From: an uncultured Flavobacteriaceae bacterium
GTDB lineage: Bacteria; Bacteroidota; Bacteroidia; Flavobacteriales; Flavobacteriaceae
NCBI GenBank assembly: GCA_938029725.1
Contig: CALHGE010000022.1
Span: 1 to 64,000, forward strand
Reading direction: 5' to 3'
Length of the DNA: 64,000 nucleotides
The notes below the pieces were generated by a model. That model was given only the letters and a program-made list of their open reading frames with translations, was not told the DNA's origin and searched no databases. The translations under genes and the position numbers were made by a program. Positions 7,890 through 16,102 of this stretch are shown here, in pieces; the stretch's first letter is position 1; every line of letters starts with the position of its first letter.

Positions 7890-10800
7890 CTATTTACCTC
7901 CAACAAATTGTTCAAAAGACTTCATTTTTATAGGCTCTAGGGCTTTAAATTTCTTCTTTAGTTTCTCGAAACTACTCTGAGCAGTACTAAATTTTTCAGA
8001 AATAATTTCTAAATTTTCCAAATCAGTACTAGATGGCTTGTCATAGGTATTTGCAATCTTACTGTACAAAGAAGCCATTTTACCTCGAAGTTCAGGAGGT
8101 GCTGCTCCTACGTAGCCATCGCCTGTGGTAACCACAAGTGTTTTCTTTAGCTCCGTAAGTTTAGCTATCATTTTCTTATTTTTATCTGATGTGGCTTTCG
8201 TAGTTAACTCATCAACTTCATAAACTAAAAATGCTAACCTTTGAGTCATATCATGTAATTCTTCAGCAGTATTAATTTTAAGCTTTCGGTCTTCTTCGGA
8301 AAGTGTAGAATTTTCATCATATACCAATTCAAATGGGTGTTCATAGGTTTTTTTCCCTTTTGTAATAACCACTTTATAGCTTCCTGAAGCTACGGTGTGT
8401 GTGGCGAAGCCACTTCTCGTAAATGTTTTTCCTTTAGCAATTTTCGGAGCCTTTTTTGAAAAATTCCAATTGACAATATTAATCCCCTTTGATTTACCAG
8501 GGCCTAAATCTGTTATGACATTCCCAGACATATCATGAATTTCCATAGTCATTTTTCCAAAGGTGTGCCTTTTCTTTAAATGATATTTGAACTGTAAATC
8601 TTTGGTTTTACTAGCTCCTACAAACTGAGTCTCTGAACCAAAATTTCCAGAAAAGCTGCTTTTTTCATTAATCACTGCTGGCGCATTACTGAAAAAGTGC
8701 AGGTCTTTTGAGAGAACATCTTCGCTAATTTCTCGCAGTGGCGAAATATCATCTAAAATAATTACTCCACGACCATGCGTACCCATTACAATATCATTAG
8801 TAGCTTTTTGCATATCAATGAAATGGACAGCAACTGAAGGCATATTGTTAGTAAACTTATTCCAGTTTTTACCACCGTTAGTAGTGACGTAAAGACCAAA
8901 CTCTGTTCCTAAAAACAATAAATCAGGGTTCACATAATCCTCCTGTATATTGCGAACAAATCCTACTACTTCATCAGTAATAATACTTTTCCATGATTTT
9001 CCGAAATCAGTAGTTTTGTAGGTATAAGGGGTCATGTCTCCACTGCTATGTCCTTCGAATACCGCGTATGCTGTTCCTTTATCAAAACTGCTTGCCTCAA
9101 TATGGTAGCACCACGTATTCTTTGGTAAGCCTGATATATTAGCTACTGTATTCGTCCATGTTTTACCACCATCTTGCGTAATTTGAACATTACCATCATC
9201 TGTACCTACCCAAATAACTTTCTCATCGATTGGAGATTCAGCTATCGTAAATATTGTGGTGTAGTTTTCAGCACCTGAATTGTCAGTACTTAAACCACCA
9301 GAATCTTTCTGACCTTGCTTGGTTGCATCATTTGTAGTTAAATCAGGAGAGATGATTTTCCAATTATCACCCATGTCTTCTGATTTGTGAAGGTATTGGC
9401 TCCCCATATAAAAGCGGTCTGGTTGATGCTCACTAAGTGCCATAGGAGGATTCCAGTTAAAACGCAGCTTATCCACATCTTTGCTTTGTAAAGGTTGAAC
9501 GGTTTTCAATAATTCATTGTCAATATCATAGCGCCAAACCATTTCCGCATTATACACTTCTGAATACACAAAGTTTTTAGTAGGATGTTTTAGTACACGA
9601 AACCCATCACCACCGCCTACAGAATTCCAATCACCAGCATTTACCCCGCCTGATGATGAAGATGGTCCATACCAAGAGCCATTATCTTGTAATCCTCCAT
9701 AAACATTATAGGGTGTGTCATTATCAACGCTAATGTGATAGAACTGTGATAAGGGTAGGTTTTCTACAATTTCCATAGTCGTGCCACCATCCCAAGAGCG
9801 ATATATACCCCCATCTGTACCAAAATACATAATGTCAGAGTCGGTAATACTAAATGAAATATCATGAATATCACTATGCATGAATCCCAAATTTTTAAAG
9901 GTTTTACCGCCATCGCGAGATATTGATCCGCTAAGTCCTCCTTTAACAATAACATTTTCATCTTTGGGATCAACCACGATCCTTGAAAAATAGAATGGAC
10001 GTACTGTAATTTCAAAATCATTATTCATTTGCTTCCAACTCTCACCCGCGTTATCACTTCTATACAAACCCTTTTTTGCTTCTTCTTCGGCTTCTATCAC
10101 CGTATAAAGTACATTTGAGTTAGAAGGAGCAACTGCGATGGCTAATCGGCCCAATTTGCCTACAGGAAAACCGGTATGGATTTTGTTCCAAGTCTTACCA
10201 GCATCAACTGACTTATAAAGGGCACTTTTAGTACCTCCAGAATTGAAGCCCCAGGCGGTGCGACGAAATTCCCACATAGAAGCATATAGAATATTTGGAT
10301 TCTTAGGGTCTATAGTTAAATCGGCAGCACCCGTCGTTTGATCAACATATAATATGTTGTTCCAAGTGGCACCCCCATCCATAGATTTATAAACGCCACG
10401 TTCTTCGCTATCGCTCCAAAGAGCACCTAGAACCGCAACATAAACTTCATTTGAGTTTTCTGGGTTTACAATAATATTGGCAATACGTTCTGATTTGTCA
10501 AAACCTAACTTTTTCCAGTTTGAACCGCCATCTACCGATTTATACAATCCGTCTCCTACGGAAACACTATTTCTTGTCCAAGTTTCTCCAGTACCCACAT
10601 AAATAGTATTGTCAGGGTCATTTGGGTCTAGGGTAACAGCACCTATAGATTGACAGTATTCATCAAAAATAGGGCTAAAGGTAGCCCCTCCATTTCTTGA
10701 GCGCCAAACACCACCACCGGCAGTACCCGTATATATAATTCTATTATTGGTAGGGTGTACTTCGAGATCATTGATCCTACCGCTCATGCCGGCAGGACCA

Positions 10801-10919
10801 ATATGACGTGCCGTCATATCTCCAAAAAGCTGTTTGCCGTTTGTGTTTTTATTTTGCGAAAAGCTTGAAGAAAAGCTCAGCAGCCCGCTTATTAATATTA
10901 AAATATAGAACTGTTTCAT
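7890..10919 (-). CDS. Secreted VPS10/BNR-type beta-propeller protein
   Basis: A 1009-residue exported protein with a signal peptide (MKQFYILILISGLLSFSSSFSQ). It is built from many BNR/sortilin-like blades with recurring D-x-G-x-T/S-W units (RNGGATFSP, SVDGGSNWKK, SMDGGATWNN, SVDAGKTWNK, TQDGGKTWTN, TTNGGKNWNK) over residues ~50-720. A C-terminal ~290 residues contain a beta-sandwich-like part and a helical tail ending FEQFVGGK. Such proteins are often annotated as glycosyl hydrolase or sortilin-like, but no hydrolase active site is evident. No T9SS sorting domain is seen, so periplasmic or surface location by another route is likely. It is monocistronic, with its own terminator. Confidence 0.85.
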   Translation of the reverse strand: MKQFYILILISGLLSFSSSFSQNKNTNGKQLFGDMTARHIGPAGMSGRINDLEVHPTNNRIIYTGTAGGGVWRSRNGGATFSPIFDEYCQSIGAVTLDPNDPDNTIYVGTGETWTRNSVSVGDGLYKSVDGGSNWKKLGFDKSERIANIIVNPENSNEVYVAVLGALWSDSEERGVYKSMDGGATWNNILYVDQTTGAADLTIDPKNPNILYASMWEFRRTAWGFNSGGTKSALYKSVDAGKTWNKIHTGFPVGKLGRLAIAVAPSNSNVLYTVIEAEEEAKKGLYRSDNAGESWKQMNNDFEITVRPFYFSRIVVDPKDENVIVKGGLSGSISRDGGKTFKNLGFMHSDIHDISFSITDSDIMYFGTDGGIYRSWDGGTTMEIVENLPLSQFYHISVDNDTPYNVYGGLQDNGSWYGPSSSSGGVNAGDWNSVGGGDGFRVLKHPTKNFVYSEVYNAEMVWRYDIDNELLKTVQPLQSKDVDKLRFNWNPPMALSEHQPDRFYMGSQYLHKSEDMGDNWKIISPDLTTNDATKQGQKDSGGLSTDNSGAENYTTIFTIAESPIDEKVIWVGTDDGNVQITQDGGKTWTNTVANISGLPKNTWCYHIEASSFDKGTAYAVFEGHSSGDMTPYTYKTTDFGKSWKSIITDEVVGFVRNIQEDYVNPDLLFLGTEFGLYVTTNGGKNWNKFTNNMPSVAVHFIDMQKATNDIVMGTHGRGVIILDDISPLREISEDVLSKDLHFFSNAPAVINEKSSFSGNFGSETQFVGASKTKDLQFKYHLKKRHTFGKMTMEIHDMSGNVITDLGPGKSKGINIVNWNFSKKAPKIAKGKTFTRSGFATHTVASGSYKVVITKGKKTYEHPFELVYDENSTLSEEDRKLKINTAEELHDMTQRLAFLVYEVDELTTKATSDKNKKMIAKLTELKKTLVVTTGDGYVGAAPPELRGKMASLYSKIANTYDKPSSTDLENLEIISEKFSTAQSSFEKLKKKFKALEPIKMKSFEQFVGGK

Positions 10920-10946
10920 AGTAAAATAGAGTTTAATGTAAATAAA

Positions 10947-10970
10947 AAAGACTCTTAAAAAAGAGTCTTT
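10947..10970 (-). terminator. Intrinsic terminator of the LolA-like gene
   Basis: A perfect 10-bp stem (AAAGACTCTT) with an AAAA loop is followed on the minus strand by T-rich sequence, 15 bp after the stop of the gene at 10985. It isolates that gene from the beta-propeller gene downstream. Confidence 0.85.
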
Positions 10971-10984
10971 AATTTTGTTCTGAA

Positions 10985-11752
10985 TTAATTTTTATCACCT
11001 TCTATTTCATCTGGAAAAGCAAAGGCGTCCTCTGCTACTTCAGGATTGAGTTGAATACTTTCAATACTCATTGGAGCACCCGGTTGCCCCTTTACACCTT
11101 GCGTCATAGAAAACGGAAAGTATAAACCTTCTACTTCTTGATAATCACTCATGGTAGTAAAAGAAACCATTCCTTTTCCAGGGCCAGATTTAAGTTCGGA
11201 CTCCACAGCAATAGGAACGAAGTTTTCAGTGTCAAAATAATAGAAAGATACATCTTCTTCAGTTTTTCCATCAACCATAATAGGCTCCTTGACTAATTTA
11301 ACTTTAAAAGTTTCCGCTCCATCAATGGTTTCCTTACCTAATAATTCTACAGTATATCCTTTTTCTTTATAATCAATAAAAGGCCCAGGAAAATCATTTG
11401 CATTTAATTTAAGGTTTGCGGTAGCTTCAGCATCGCTCTTTTCTGCTTTCATCGTCATAAAATTACTTGCCCAAAGCGTTTCTCCATCAAAAACACCCTG
11501 TTTGTATTCATTTCCTTGAATACTAACAGTCGTCATTTGTCTACCATCGCTTAATTGCACAACCTCCACAGGAAATTCCATGCCTTGTTGGCTCATTTTA
11601 ATATTCATTTTCATACCCTTTAGGGCTTTCAATTTTTCAAGACCGCCGACATTCTCATAATAGTTGCTAAGTATTTCATCAACTGTCTGCGCCTGGGTTG
11701 GTAATGCGAATACCAAGGTCAATACTACAATGCAAAGTTTTACTGTTTTCAT
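10985..11752 (-). CDS. LolA/LppX-like periplasmic protein
   Basis: A 255-residue protein with a clear signal peptide ending in PTQAQ. The mature part begins TVDEILSNYYENVGGLEKL, a start common to Bacteroidota proteins annotated as outer membrane lipoprotein-sorting protein. It continues with alternating beta strands (MKMNIKMSQQGMEF, SFTTMSDYQEVEGLYFPFSM) compatible with the LolA/LppX half-barrel that carries lipid-like ligands. It is not the housekeeping LolA, since the sequence match is only at fold level. It is transcribed alone, with a terminator at 10947-10970 and a 312-bp divergent upstream region. Confidence 0.7.
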   Translation of the reverse strand: MKTVKLCIVVLTLVFALPTQAQTVDEILSNYYENVGGLEKLKALKGMKMNIKMSQQGMEFPVEVVQLSDGRQMTTVSIQGNEYKQGVFDGETLWASNFMTMKAEKSDAEATANLKLNANDFPGPFIDYKEKGYTVELLGKETIDGAETFKVKLVKEPIMVDGKTEEDVSFYYFDTENFVPIAVESELKSGPGKGMVSFTTMSDYQEVEGLYFPFSMTQGVKGQPGAPMSIESIQLNPEVAEDAFAFPDEIEGDKN

Positions 11753-12064
11753 TTTCTAGTTTTAAAGTGTTCTACTCTTTAGTATTAAATAGGTTTGAAT
11801 TGTTACATAATTAGTAATTTTTTTTAACTTTTTTATTTTTTTAGAGAAATACAACTTCAAATGTGAAATACTAACTCAGAAGTAGATGTAAATTAACTTC
11901 GAATCTAAAAATTAGTATCCCGTTGGTTTTTCCATACGATTATTGAGAAATCGAATACAAAAATGAGAAGCAATCTTTAAATTCCTAAAAAGCATCATGA
12001 TTATGGTCTAAGGTTATTTTAGGTCACTTTTGTTCTATAATTTTGTTGATTAAATCAAAATATT
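11753..12064. other. 312-bp divergent intergenic region
   Basis: It separates the LolA-like gene (minus) from the thioesterase gene (plus). It is very AT-rich, with a T/A-tract near 11815-11845. No convincing ORF or RNA gene is seen. The plus-strand promoter element is listed separately. Confidence 0.6.
12038..12045 (+). promoter_or_regulatory. Putative -7 box (TAATTTTG)
   Basis: The octamer fits the Bacteroidota consensus TAnnTTTG and lies 20 bp upstream of the thioesterase ATG. No convincing -33 TTG at the usual spacing is visible. Confidence 0.45.
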
Positions 12065-12460
12065 ATGAGATTCCATACAAGAAAACTGGTAAAGCCCGAA
12101 GACTTAAATGCCAACGAAACTCTATTTGGAGGAAAGTTATTAGCTTGGATTGACGAAGAAGCCGCGCTTTATAGTGTGATCCAATTAGAAAATAAAAGAA
12201 TCGTCACCAAATATATGTCTGAAATTAATTTTATGAGCACTGCTCAAAAAGGAGACGTCATAGAAATCGGAATTGAAGTTGTTAAATTTGGAAAAACCTC
12301 GCTTAATCTAAACTGTGAAGTGCGGAATAAGATAACAAGAGAGCCCATTATTACAGTTGACAATATTATAATGGTCAATCTTGGGGAAGACGGAAAACCG
12401 ACTCCCCATGGTAAAACCAAAATTGAATATGTTAGAGATCGTTTAGAAAAGAAAGCCTAA
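12065..12460 (+). CDS. Acyl-CoA thioesterase (hotdog fold)
   Basis: It hydrolyses acyl-CoA thioesters. The 131-residue single hotdog domain begins VKPEDLNANETLFGGKLLAWIDE, the typical helix and active-site region of the YciA/BACH group, with the acid in WIDEEAAL. KYMSEINFMSTAQKGDVIEI and GKTSLNLNCEVRN follow as the central strands. It has no signal peptide and is cytoplasmic. Chain-length preference cannot be read from the sequence. It overlaps the convergent dipeptidase gene by 4 bp at the 3' end. Confidence 0.85.
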   Translation: MRFHTRKLVKPEDLNANETLFGGKLLAWIDEEAALYSVIQLENKRIVTKYMSEINFMSTAQKGDVIEIGIEVVKFGKTSLNLNCEVRNKITREPIITVDNIIMVNLGEDGKPTPHGKTKIEYVRDRLEKKA

Positions 12461-13746
12461 CTTTTTTGAATACCTTTCGCTACAGCCTGAACCTCGTCTA
12501 AAACACGCATCAAGTTACCCCCCCAAAGTTTTTCTATTTCATCTTCGGTATACCCTCTTTTTACAAGTTCTAAGGTAACATTGAATGTTTCTGAGGCATT
12601 TGACCAACCTTCTATACCGCCACCGCCATCGAAATCAGAACTAATCCCTACATGTGCAACACCTATCAATTTTACCATATAATCAATATGATCAACAAAA
12701 TCACCCACATCAACCGCTGGTGGTAAATTCGACATTGTCTTCGTTTTTGTGTCTACAATAGCCCTTACTTTCATATATTTTGAGATATAGGCATCACGTT
12801 CATCACTAGCTAAGGCCATTACCTCTTGACGAGATATTGATGCCATTCCAATAGAATCCATTACTGCTTTTTCTATTTCTTTAATCTTCTCAGCGCGGGC
12901 TTCGTGCTTTTCTGTATTTAAATAAGAACTAAACGCAACCGTTTGGATAACGCCTCCGTTTTCTTTCATCAAAAGTAACTGCTCATCATCTAAATTTCTA
13001 CTATGATCGCACAATGCTCTTGCTGAAGAATGTGAAGCTATTATAGGTGCTTTTGATAAATTAATCATCTGCTTCATTGCTTCTTTAGATGGATGAGACA
13101 CATCAATCATCACGCCCAATCTATTCAACTCTTTTACTGCATCTTTACCTAATTGACTTAAACCGTTATGTAGCCAAACACTATCTGCTTCTCCTGTATT
13201 AGAATCTGAAAACTGGCTATGTCCGTTATGTGATAATGAGATGTATCGCGCGCCTAGTTCATAGTACTTTTCAAAGTTTGACATATCTATTCCAATTGGG
13301 TAGGCATTTTCGACACCAATCATAGCGACTTTCTTACCAGAAGCGTCGATACGTCTTATATCATCCGAGCTTAGAGCGAGTTCAATTTTTTCAGGAGCGA
13401 TTTCCTCACATAGCTTATGAATAGCTTCAAACTTAGAAATGGCATTGGCTTCTGCCTTTGCATATCCCTCATCAGTTAAAGAATCTTGACCAGTATAAAC
13501 AATCAACCACGAAACATCTAAACCGCCTTCTTCCATATTTGGAAGGTTTACCTGAGTATCTAATTTTTGAGTGTAGTTAATACTATCTGTAAAATTCTTT
13601 ACATTAATGTCGTCGTGAGTATCAATTGTAATCACTTTTTCGTGAATAATTTTTGCGCGTTCTTCTATGCTCATCTCTGCTTTTTGCTGTGTTTCACCAC
13701 AAGAATAAACAGCTAAAAAAGTCAATACTAGGAGGTAGTTTTTCAT
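12457..13746 (-). CDS. Membrane dipeptidase (M19 family) lipoprotein
   Basis: A zinc dipeptidase of the renal dipeptidase fold. The start is set at 13746, where MKNYLLVLTFLAVYSC forms a lipoprotein signal with the lipobox Cys; the ORF-track start adds 11 residues that would spoil it. Metal and active-site motifs are in order: TIDTHDD near residue 45, SLSHNGHSQFSDS, MIDVSHPSK, IIASHSSARAL, and GISSDFDGGGG near the C-terminus. It is probably anchored in the periplasmic face of a membrane and acts on dipeptides. It is transcribed alone, convergent with the thioesterase. Confidence 0.9.
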   Translation of the reverse strand: MKNYLLVLTFLAVYSCGETQQKAEMSIEERAKIIHEKVITIDTHDDINVKNFTDSINYTQKLDTQVNLPNMEEGGLDVSWLIVYTGQDSLTDEGYAKAEANAISKFEAIHKLCEEIAPEKIELALSSDDIRRIDASGKKVAMIGVENAYPIGIDMSNFEKYYELGARYISLSHNGHSQFSDSNTGEADSVWLHNGLSQLGKDAVKELNRLGVMIDVSHPSKEAMKQMINLSKAPIIASHSSARALCDHSRNLDDEQLLLMKENGGVIQTVAFSSYLNTEKHEARAEKIKEIEKAVMDSIGMASISRQEVMALASDERDAYISKYMKVRAIVDTKTKTMSNLPPAVDVGDFVDHIDYMVKLIGVAHVGISSDFDGGGGIEGWSNASETFNVTLELVKRGYTEDEIEKLWGGNLMRVLDEVQAVAKGIQKS

Positions 13747-13941
13747 GTTATCATAGTTTATACATACAAATAAAGCCATTTGACAACAATAAAGGAAACC
13801 TATGGAACATTTAATTGCCTAACCTACTTTAATTCAAGACTTTTAGTGTCAACGCGTACTAGTTTTTTTTGTAAAAAACATCACAAATAGATGTAAGAAA
13901 ATTAGCCAACGATTTAATTTAACCAATCGCCCCCAATAAAA

Positions 13942-15729
13942 TTGAATACAAAAGACCTACTTTCTCAATTAATTAGATTAGAGCGCTCGCTAAATGATTT
14001 TTCATTTGAAGAACTAACAACTGCAGAAGCATCTCACTTAAAAAAATCTTTCCAAGCCTTTCGAGTAAGTTTAGAAAATAAAATATTCACACCTTCTAGC
14101 TCCTTTTTAAACGATACTGAAATTGATACTCCGGCTGATGTAATACTACCTGAAGATCCAAAGAAAAAAGAAATAAAACCACCAAGTGCTGACATGCTAG
14201 TAGCTAAAGTTAGCCACGAAATTAGAACACCACTTAATGGAATTATAGGATTTACCGACCTTCTTAAGGAGGATGAACTTACCAGCATGCAGTTAGAAAG
14301 GGTTAACGCCATTCAAACGGCCTCCTATTCTTTAATGGACATTATCAATGAGTTACTAGAATATTCAAAACTCTCTGCAGGTTTAGAACAATTTGAGTCT
14401 ATTGATTTTAATCTAAATAGTGTTGTTGATAATGTCATGTATTTGTGTGATACGCTTATCATCGGTAAGAATATTGAACTTATAACTACTATTGATAAAG
14501 ATATCCCAATGGGCTTAGTTGGCGACCCGTCTAAATTATCACAAGTGCTGTTGAATTTAGTAGGAAATGCAGTGAAATTTGTAGAAGAGGGAAGCATAAT
14601 CCTTTCTATTGAACTGATAAAACAACGTGGAAATAAATTATTCCTAGCGTTTTCAATTGCCGACACAGGTATCGGAATCTCAGAAAATAGTTTAGCGCAT
14701 ATTTTTGATGCCTACAAGCAAGCTGAATATGATACACAAGCCAAATATGGAGGTTCTGGACTTGGCCTTAGTATTGTTAAACAAATCATCGATACTCTTG
14801 GAGGAGAGATATCTGTATTTAGTAAGCTTGGAGAAGGAACAACTTTTCGTTTCATGCTTCCATTTCAAAAAGGAAGTATCGAAAATATCGTAAAAGTAGC
14901 TGCTGCTTCGGGTATCACTAGTGATGTGCTTGAAGAAGTGGCAGGAATGCATATTCTTGTCTTTGAGGATAATGTAATAAACCAAAAGTTAATTGCTCAA
15001 CGTCTCAAATCTTGGAAATGTAAAACCTATGTTACGGATAATGCACTATATGGCTTGAATCTTCTTGAGACCAACCCAATTGATATGGTCCTTATGGATT
15101 TGAAAATGCCTGGCATGAACGGGTTTGAAGTAACTCAGCTTATTCGTAATAGCAAAATAAAGTCTGTTCTTGAGATACCTATAATCGCTGTCTCCGCAGA
15201 CTTTTCATACCAAGATCGTGAAAATTGTCAACAAAATAAAATCAACGACTTCATTTTAAAGCCTTACAGCCCCGATGAACTCTTAACCAAATTGGTGAAA
15301 AATAAAAATCGAATGAAAACAACGCTCACCATCGAATCGAAAACAATTAACCCGGCGGTTGAGCTCTATACAGATGCAACAAAAATCAACCTTTCAGTGA
15401 TTCTAGAAGATTGTCTCGGACAGATGGATTTACTTGAAGAACTGATCCTACTTTATAAGCAGAATGCGCTAGAATTTATTGGGATAGTGAAACTAAATCT
15501 TGACAAAGACGATTTAGATGAAATAGCTTTCGCAGCACATAAAATCAAATCAGGTCTAGCGATGCTGCAATCGAAGAGTTTGCACATAATTGTGGAGCAA
15601 ATACAGGCTATTTGCAAAGCGAATGGAGACCGTAAGCACTTGATGTTTTTACATAATTGTTTCATTGATGAGTATCCATTAGTAGAAAACGCTATTGATG
15701 AACAAATCAAAGCCCTAAAGAATAATTAG
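13942..15729 (+). CDS. Cytoplasmic hybrid histidine kinase with REC and Hpt domains
   Basis: A 595-residue kinase that starts with TTG, since no ATG is available in frame nearby. The order is: a short coiled N-terminus (1-85); HisKA with the phosphoacceptor in SHEIRTPLNG (His ~92); a HATPase domain (NLVGNAVKFV, DTGIGIS, YGGSGLGLSI); a receiver domain (~335-450, phospho-Asp in VLMDLKMPGMNG); and an Hpt-like domain with AHKIKSG near 533. It has no membrane helix and no recognisable sensor domain, so its signal must be internal or come from a partner. It is the first gene of a six-gene operon, and the response regulator ATG follows its stop codon directly. Confidence 0.93.
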   Translation: MNTKDLLSQLIRLERSLNDFSFEELTTAEASHLKKSFQAFRVSLENKIFTPSSSFLNDTEIDTPADVILPEDPKKKEIKPPSADMLVAKVSHEIRTPLNGIIGFTDLLKEDELTSMQLERVNAIQTASYSLMDIINELLEYSKLSAGLEQFESIDFNLNSVVDNVMYLCDTLIIGKNIELITTIDKDIPMGLVGDPSKLSQVLLNLVGNAVKFVEEGSIILSIELIKQRGNKLFLAFSIADTGIGISENSLAHIFDAYKQAEYDTQAKYGGSGLGLSIVKQIIDTLGGEISVFSKLGEGTTFRFMLPFQKGSIENIVKVAAASGITSDVLEEVAGMHILVFEDNVINQKLIAQRLKSWKCKTYVTDNALYGLNLLETNPIDMVLMDLKMPGMNGFEVTQLIRNSKIKSVLEIPIIAVSADFSYQDRENCQQNKINDFILKPYSPDELLTKLVKNKNRMKTTLTIESKTINPAVELYTDATKINLSVILEDCLGQMDLLEELILLYKQNALEFIGIVKLNLDKDDLDEIAFAAHKIKSGLAMLQSKSLHIIVEQIQAICKANGDRKHLMFLHNCFIDEYPLVENAIDEQIKALKNN

Positions 15730-16101
15730 ATGGAAAAGAAGAAGCTTTTACTTGCTGAAGATGATGAATTACTGGCATCGCTACTGAACTTTCGACTTGT
15801 AAAAGGAGGGTACGAAGTTAAAGTAAGCTCTGATGGTAGAGCGGTAAAAGAACACCTCGCTGAGCATACACCTGATTTAATAATTAGTGATATCATGATG
15901 CCTTATTTCTCTGGAATAGAACTTATTGATTATGTGAGAAAAGAATTAAATCTCAACACTCCAATAATTATCATATCATCGGCAGGAAATGAAGAGAATG
16001 TTTTAACAGCCTTTGAATTAGGCGCGAATGATTTTATATCAAAACCGATTAGTCCTTCTGAATTGATAGTTCGTATAAAAAGAGAGTTACTAAAAGTATA
16101 A
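15730..16101 (+). CDS. Single-domain response regulator
   Basis: A stand-alone receiver domain of 123 residues: acidic pocket LLLAEDDELL, phosphoacceptor in DLIISDIMMPYFSG, threonine/serine switch in PIIIISSAGNEE, and lysine in DFISKPISP. No DNA-binding or enzymatic output is attached, so it likely acts by protein contact. It could be the final acceptor of the multistep phosphorelay of the kinase upstream, and the HEAT protein downstream is the obvious candidate partner (inference). There is no gap after the kinase gene and a one-base gap before the next start, so it is certainly in the same operon. Confidence 0.93.
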   Translation: MEKKKLLLAEDDELLASLLNFRLVKGGYEVKVSSDGRAVKEHLAEHTPDLIISDIMMPYFSGIELIDYVRKELNLNTPIIIISSAGNEENVLTAFELGANDFISKPISPSELIVRIKRELLKV

Positions 16102-16102
16102 T